From Gnetum montanum (lineage: Eukaryota > Streptophyta > Gnetopsida > Gnetales > Gnetaceae), in the NCBI GenBank assembly GCA_015680685.1, contig MNCI01004504.1, positions 218,801-282,800 of the forward strand: a DNA stretch of 64,000 nt, written 5' to 3'. How positions within the stretch are numbered: position 1 is the first letter of the stretch; every line of letters starts with the position of its first letter. Shown piece by piece: positions 58,421 through 64,000 of this stretch. Made by a program: the position numbers and the translations under genes. Below the pieces are notes generated by a model. The model was not told where the DNA came from, did no database searches, and was given only the letters and a program-made list of their open reading frames with translations.

Positions 58421-58492
58421 ACATAGGGTCAAAGCTATATGATCATGGATCTCTCAATGTACTATTCTAGCCTTCAATGTTTTCAGTTGCTA
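58421..58492 (+). repeat. 72-bp direct repeat, right copy (probable gypsy LTR end)
   Basis: Partner of 37,185-37,256. If both are LTR ends, they bound a nested Tat-like element of about 21 kb. Sequence to the right belongs to a minus-strand gag element. Confidence 0.6.
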
Positions 58493-60652
58493 CAAGGAGG
58501 GTAGTAGTGAGGTTGGAAAGTAGAAATGTGATTGGAGGAGTCACATGGATACAAGGGTTGCTAAATGTATTATCCATATGGATTAGGTTATCTATAAGGG
58601 TATTGTTGTCTTGGTGGTACCAGTGCCCATGATTTTGGTTTCTACCACTGTTGATACTGCTTGTATGATTGCGATGGAGTTCCACTGGGATAATAGTACT
58701 GCTACTGGTGGAACTACCTAAAATTTCCTTGAGGATAAGGTAATCTTTTGGATGGTTGCCTTTGTGTTGTGGATTCAAATCATACACCCCCAAACTTCTG
58801 TAAATGTGACACTATGGGGCAACATCCCTTAGGATGTACATACTGGCAAATGTCACATCTATCATCATCATCTAATTCACTTTCTACAACTTCTTCTATT
58901 GTAGCAATCTTGCCTTACCTTTTTGATAGGCACATTCAACTTCTTTGTGCCTCCTACACTCATGATTATTATCTTGTTCTTTGGACTCTTCAGCAATTTT
59001 TAGGACAGCTTAAAATCAGCTATCCATGGAGTTCCATAACTAATCAACCTTGGTTGTAATTTCAAATTGAAATTTTTGGAGCAGTAAGGCTTTCCTATTC
59101 ACCACCTCATTAGGTGTGAATTCTTCCTCACTATCACAAAGTTAAACCTTCCTCTTGCAAATGGAAGGATCATGATTATATTCTTCCACACTTTCCTTTT
59201 TCTTAATTCACCTTCCTCTTTAGCTACTTACTCAATTAGTGTTTGTATCTGATGGATACTTAATTTTGATAGTTTCCCTTGGGCATAAACACCAAGGGTT
59301 CTCCTCATTTTTTATAGAAGTCGATCTACAATGTGGAAAAGTTGATCCAATTGAGAGTAACCATGGCCAGAACATTTGTGCATTAAGCAACAGTATCAAT
59401 CAATGGTGGCATCCAAGGGTTCATGTGTTCCTTGTTTCCATCCTTGGATTTGCCTTCTTAAGTTGGACACTTTAGAGTATGTTTGATATTTATCATTAAA
59501 CAATTCAAGCATGGTGCTCCATTTTTTGATAGATTCTAGTTCTAAGGACTGGTACCAATTCCCTGCTTCTTTGATGAGTGTCCTTGGAAACAACTTAGTT
59601 TTTTACCACTCATTCTCTGTGTTCTGCAAGGCACATGCATCTTGAAAAGCTTGGATATGGTTCTATGGATCCAAGTTATATCCCATTTTAAATTGAGGAA
59701 TATTTTTCATGTATAGCCTTTTGATTTGACTATCCTTCAAGCGCCTTGTTGGAATTCATACCACCTCTGCAATGTTTAGCATACTTCAAGTAGTAAGAAA
59801 AGGCTCATCGAGGCCTTGATTTTGATGCCTATGATGCCCTCTACTACCCCTTCATTCATGGTGATGTACCTCTCTTGAATGTCCATGCCCTTATTCTTGC
59901 CTTTCCCGATGGTCCCTTCGATCATTTTGGTCACCTCCATCATGGTCTCACCTCCTACGATTGAGATTAGAGCCAAAAGAAAAAGATGATGATGATGAAG
60001 GTGAAGAAGAAGGAGGACTAGCATCATCATGGTGCTTACTACCACCTCTTCAGTGATCGTAATCATGATCACGATCTTATTTCTTATTCACATCCTTGCC
60101 TTGACTTACCTCTTTGAATCCTTCTTTGTCATTGAATCCATTCTTACCATAACCAGGATTGTGAATGGTGGACTACAAGTTTTGGTTTTGACCTTCATCA
60201 CTAATGTCAAAGAGAGGAATTTCACTGAATGGGAAACCCCTAGAGAAGGGTTCCCCATCATCATTTTGGTACAATATGAATGAGGAATCATTAAATCCTT
60301 TTCCCTTTGCAAATTCATGATGTTGTTCTAATTGGCGATCTTGGACGCGTTGTGCCTTAGTAAGACAATAATCCCTGGCCTCACCATCTTGCACAACATA
60401 CTGAGCATGACATTCTTGAAGACCTAGATGAATAAGTATTTGGTGAAGCATTGCAGGAATAGATCGATTGGACGAAAACACAATGTTACCTTTCATGTCA
60501 CACCACTATATCTATTCATCCTAATGTAGGATGAAGGTGAAATTGGATACATACTCATTAAGATGAGCATTTATCATTCAATATTGTTGAGTTACCAGTT
60601 GATGAGCTTTATTAGACTTGGGTAGAGAAGCACTCCTATGAGAAGAAGACAT
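58493..60652 (-). pseudogene. Gag relic of the family C element
   Basis: Starts at ATG 60,652 (MSSSHRSASLPKSNKAHQLV) and soon meets stops. An open stretch at 60,496-60,173 has NRSIPAMLHQILIHLGLQE and EFAKGKGFNDSSFILYQNDD. After a Ser/His/Arg-rich part the gag core at about 59,720-59,396 reads IPQFKMGYNLDP, LFPRTLIKEAGNWYQSLE, SIKKWSTMLELFNDKYQTY and LRRQIQGWKQGTHEPLD. This parallels the family A gag residue for residue in several blocks. The knuckle-like motif CDICQYVHPKGCC lies at 58,857-58,819, followed by Asn/His/Ser-rich sequence. It is broken by several stops and shifts. Confidence 0.75.
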
Positions 60653-60793
60653 TTTCAATTAGATGATAAAAATGTAGTGTGCTTTTAAATTTTGTTGTAG
60701 TAATTATAAAATATGATATTACTCTAAGGTTTGTTTCAATGATTTTGAATTATTTCCACTAAATCCTAGATAGCGTACAAAATAACCAAAAGG

Positions 60794-60811
60794 TCCCCAA
60801 CAACAACACCA
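60794..60811 (-). other. Primer-binding site, tRNA-Asp type, decayed
   Basis: The minus strand reads TGGTGTTGTTGTTGGGGA next to the LTR end. It differs from the tRNA-Asp complement at five positions, all C-to-T. Confidence 0.75.
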
Positions 60812-60812
60812 A

Positions 60813-61621
60813 TGATGAGAAAAGAGGTAACCCTACACCCAATCATATGAATCACTAAGGTGTTCACACATGATCTAGTTGAATTTTGTGGATCTATAGT
60901 TCTCTAGTGCACTAGTTCCTCTAGGAAGTGAAATAGGCATTGAGAATATTCGTTGTCTTCCCAACCACGATTGTGAAGCTCAAGGGTATAGTTTAAGTAT
61001 AATTGAGGTACATGATTTTTCTCATTTTATGTTTTATAAGTTTAATTGCCTACAACAAGAATGAAAGGTAGAGTAATTTAAGATCTAATTCATTTACTGC
61101 CTAACTAGCCTAACACAAGTACTTGTACCACTTTCCTAGACACATCTTGAACACATATAGTGCTATTAGACTACCAAACGTTAAGCACCACTGGATTATC
61201 AAGCACTATATGTATGCTCGGCATGATCATGCTTGTGTTCATTAACAATTGGAAATTAATTGCTTAATTCAAATGTATTAAAGTAAAGTGCATTAAATGA
61301 AACATTAATCTATTCTTAGTGCTGTAAATATTATCAAAAGGATTTATTTTTATTCCCATCACACTATTGCACTTAGGTACATTAGTGTTCGAATAAAGAT
61401 CCATACATACTTAGACTCCTATTATGGGCACTCAGAGAATATTCTAACTTTGAAGAAAACAAACTATAAGAGCTTTGTTAATTTGACGGAAAAACTAATG
61501 TCAAATCGTGATTCCAAGCACTATATTTATAGGCCAACGTATATCCCACAACATCAAATATCTGACCACATCTCTAACATTAGATACTCGACATTGGAGC
61601 ATGCAAAAGTGTGATTCATCA
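60813..61621 (-). repeat. 5' LTR (family C), minus strand
   Basis: 809 bases. On the minus strand it starts TGATGAATCACAC and ends TTTTCTCATCA. TATA box is at 61,524-61,531 (CCTATAAATATAG). Shared superfamily blocks are TGGATCTTTATTCGAACACT, GGTTGGGAAGACAACGAA and GATTCATATGATTGGGTGTAGGG. Confidence 0.82.
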
Positions 61622-61679
61622 CACGCCAAGAGAATGAGATGTTGATTGCAGAAAATCATTGCCTATGGAATGTTGATGT

Positions 61680-62640
61680 GTAGAAAAAACAAATGCAAGA
61701 ATTCATCCATCAATAGTAGGAGCAAATAGCTAGGGTGAACACTGAGCTTAGGAGATTGACAACAGAGAATAGAAATCTCTCTATGAAGGTAGTCCATACC
61801 TTACACCAAAAATCTAGGATCATGATTGTTGCTTGGAAGAACGAGGCTCTCAACTTTGAGAGAGTCAAGAACCACTTCAAAGGTTAGGTTTGCCTATAGA
61901 AAGAAGTTTAAAAAAGACACATCCAAATGGCTCAAGAAAAAGTCAATGAGATCCTCCAACAACTCTAGCAAGAAAAAGAGTTGTGGCAACCTATCATTGA
62001 TAGGACAGATGCCTACAACAAAGCGTAGATCCACATGGAGTTGCAAATAGAAGAGATGATTAAATACATGGATCTTGCCAATCTTAGATATGCAAACCTA
62101 GCAATGTTGACTACTGGATGATCATGATTAGAGTTTAAAAAATAGATGGCTAGCTCATATTTGCTATACAAGGCAGATTTCAAGTGTTATAAGGAGACCA
62201 AGCAAAAGTTTGAGATTGCAAACGCTAAACTCAAAGTTCTTAGGGCAAGATTCACTAATTAGAGATCAACTACTAAGAACCTGTCTAGAAGGATGAATGA
62301 CTACCAAGAGCTGTAGAATGTAATCAAGTCGTTCAACATCAAATGCAAACAATTTGCTTTCATTAATGTCAAGGAGCTATTCCCAATAATGTCCTATCCT
62401 TCGAATGTGCCCATTTTGGCCCACATTGGCGAAGCTGGATGGACCATGCATGATCCTAGGAGTAAGGAGAAGAAGATGAAAACATTATTGGATGCTTTTT
62501 TTATTCCACCAGAAGTTGCAGCAATAGTAGAACACCAACAATAGCCTCAACCACCGCATGCATGTAAAGTAGGACAAGGTCCGTCAGAACCTCAGGAGCC
62601 TCCACCACCTAGGATCATTTAATCTTCTCCATCATCTTTA
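61680..62640 (+). pseudogene. Coiled-coil ORF relic before the 3' LTR
   Basis: One plus frame is helical and charged for about 300 codons with scattered stops: EQIARVNTELRRLTTENRNL, QMAQEKVNEILQQL, QEKELWQPIIDRTDAYNKA, YKADFKCYKETKQKFEIANA, SRRMNDYQEL. A more globular end follows (FPIMSYPSNVPILAHIGEAG, KTLLDAFFIPPEVAA) and a Pro-rich tail. No known domain was identified. It occupies the same place as ORF2 in the family A element, and both have a coiled-coil part, which suggests a shared accessory protein of this superfamily. Homology at the residue level is not obvious. Confidence 0.45.
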
Positions 62641-62830
62641 GGCCATCAGAGGAGAATATGTTTGTCAAATTTTGTCTTGGTGTTCAATTTTATAGTCCTG
62701 AATACCAGAAAATTTTGTAATGATTGAGTATTTGTACACTCAGGCACTTAGTGTTTATAGTATGTCTATCATTAGTCAATAATCCCATACCTTCCCAAAT
62801 TTATAAAGAACTCGAGGATGAGTTTTCACT

Positions 62831-62844
62831 CAGTCATGGGGGTA
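62831..62844 (+). other. Polypurine-tract-like site
   Basis: CAGTCATGGGGGTA abuts the LTR start. The preceding GAGGATGAGTTTTCACT matches the pre-PPT block of the family A element. Confidence 0.7.
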
Positions 62845-63713
62845 TGATTAATCATGGATTGGCTACATCAACTAGGCCCCATCAACTAGGCCTTGTCGAC
62901 TAGCCCATGTCGACGCATGATTTGATGCATTGACATGGCCCTATCGATGTAGTATCTATTTTCACTTATAAATACATGCTCACTTGTCATGTTTATGACA
63001 TATGTCTTGTCATAGTTGTAGCGAAGCTCTTGCAAGTTTGTCATTTGGAAGTTAGAATATTTTTTTATGTGCCCATAGTAGGAGTTAAGAGTGTACAAAT
63101 CTTTATTCGAGCACTGTTGTACCTGAGCATAGCAATGTGTGCAGCAATAAAGAAGAGATTTTTGATAAACCTTCCAGCACTTGGAAATAGATTAATTATT
63201 TATTTATGCATTTAACGTTTTATGCAATTTCCTTTAATGCTTTAAGTAATTAAATAATTAATGAGGCTAAACTAAGCTAGATTAAGTAGTGATTAATTTA
63301 GCACATAAGTACGACCACTTCGAGCATACACTTGACACTTGGTAATCCCAGTAATGCTTAACATTTGATAACCCAGTAGCACTAAACATGTTTAGGATGT
63401 GTATCGCAAGTAGGAATGGATGCTTATGTTAGGATTAGTTAGGTGTAGTTAGTTAAATTAAATTACTTCATTCTTTTCATCCTTTATTTTAAGCATCCAA
63501 AATGTAAAATATAAAAATAATAAAAATCATATGCCTCAATTACACTTAGCCATACCTTTGTACATCACAAGTATAATTGGGAAGACAACAAATGATTGTT
63601 AGGGTAAGTTCACTTCCTAGAGACTAGTGTACTAGAAGACATAGAATCCACAGAATTCGACTGGATCACACATGAACACTTAGTGATTCATATGGTTGAG
63701 CATAGGGGTAATG
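62845..63713 (+). repeat. 3' LTR (family B), 3' terminus lost
   Basis: Starts TGATTAATCATGG. U3 has GTCGAC and ATCAACTAGGCC repeats and inverted motifs before the TATA box at 62,967-62,974. It shares CATAGTTGTAGCGAAGCTC with the reversed LTR at 201-662. The end reads GGTTGAGCATAGGGGTAATGCC and lacks the expected CTCATCA, so the last few bases were lost or mutated. Confidence 0.8.
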
Positions 63714-64000
63714 CCAAGTTATAGGGGTTAGGTGCTTAGGACAATAAGCTTCAAACAAGACAAGATCAACTTAGGCCATGGTTACTAATTGTCTAGGAGG
63801 AATTTAACAATGAACTTAATCAATTAACATTCTAATAATACTACAAGATGGATAAGAGTAACCTAGACTGATGTATCCTTGTCTTACCAACATCTCTTGT
63901 AGTTAATGTACTTTGTTGAGGTGTAATTGAATCTCCTGATTGATGATATCCTTGAAAGATTTTTTTGGATTGTGGGGTCTATCTTGAACATGATACGTAT
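63714..64000. other. Flank, nothing recognised
   Basis: Sequence after the LTR with no frame, terminal repeat or known motif visible. Confidence 0.5.

Larger units (their letters stand above)
58493..61621 (-). mobile_element. Truncated gag-only LTR element (family C), minus strand
   Basis: In its own direction: 5' LTR 61,621-60,813, tRNA-Asp-type primer site 60,811-60,794, gag from ATG at 60,652, then a zinc-knuckle-like motif near 58,857-58,819. The element is cut at about 58,493, where the Tat-like LTR-end repeat begins, so its 3' half is missing. Gag core and knuckle are related to those of the family A element. Confidence 0.8.
61622..63713 (+). mobile_element. 3' half of a related LTR element (family B)
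   Basis: Plus-strand interior (coiled-coil ORF relic), pre-PPT block TTAGTCAATAATCCCATACC at 62,772, G-rich tract, then the LTR. It abuts the 5' end of the minus-strand family C LTR at 61,621/61,622, so the two elements stand head to head with no visible spacer. The 5' half and target duplications were not found. Confidence 0.7.

Noticed and set aside
58071-58442. 123-codon frame with an apparent signal-peptide-like hydrophobic start
   Set aside because: Pyrimidine-rich DNA makes Leu/Phe/Ser-rich frames by chance, and the frame runs into the probable LTR-end repeat.

Overview
This window looks like intergenic chromatin from a very large, repeat-rich plant genome. Base composition is strongly A+T-rich. 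I found no intact host gene, tRNA, rRNA or bacterial-type feature. Almost everything recognisable is a decayed transposable element: Ty3/gypsy pol pieces, gag-only LTR elements, an endogenous pararetrovirus of the caulimovirid type, tRNA-derived SINE-like copies and several tandem-repeat arrays. Old, heavily mutated, nested retroelements together with a caulimovirid copy fit a seed plant. A gymnosperm is my best guess, but this is inferred from style and not from a diagnostic gene.

Layout. 0-2.6 kb: two abutting LTR fragments in opposite orientation, then a plus-strand chromovirus pol relic (RNase H, integrase, chromodomain). 2.6-6.4 kb: mostly anonymous sequence. 6.5-8.8 kb: a minus-strand gypsy pol relic (RT, RNase H, integrase). 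9-10.5 kb: a SINE-like copy and an unrecognised minus-strand coding-like relic. 10.7-13.6 kb: two repeat arrays. 15,989-22,285: the best preserved element, an LTR retrotransposon bounded by a 5-bp target duplication (CCAGG), with two ~850-870 bp LTRs, a tRNA-Asp-type primer site, a gag relic, a second ORF and no visible pol. 22.5-24.3 kb: a 14-unit tandem array of ~134 bp. 28-29 kb: a higher-order repeat. 29.2-31.2 kb: a relic resembling DUF7869 transposase-like proteins. 31.2-34.6 kb: a chromovirus with tRNA-Met primer site and large deletions. 35.2-35.9 kb: a CCHC-bearing relic of LINE ORF1 type. 36.0-36.9 kb: another LTR with tRNA-Asp primer site.

37.2-58.5 kb: a long composite of Tat-lineage-like gypsy sequence (gag, protease, RT start, integrase C-terminus). 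It is interrupted at 39.2-45 kb by the pararetrovirus (movement protein, coat region, zinc knuckle, protease, RT, RNase H, then a TATA-bearing non-coding region) and carries minus-strand coding relics at 48-51.7 kb and several families of short repeats. 58.5-61.6 kb: a minus-strand gag element with its 5' LTR. 61.6-63.7 kb: the 3' half of a related plus-strand element with its 3' LTR.

The unifying theme is one superfamily of gag-only LTR elements, seen as seven LTR copies in about four families. Its members share tRNA-Asp-type primer sites, TGATGAG...CTCATCA-like termini, a common pre-PPT block, a TATA box preceded by family-specific palindromes, a related gag, and an unusual CX2CX3HX4C zinc-knuckle-like motif with an HPKG core. 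This is the part most likely to be poorly described elsewhere.
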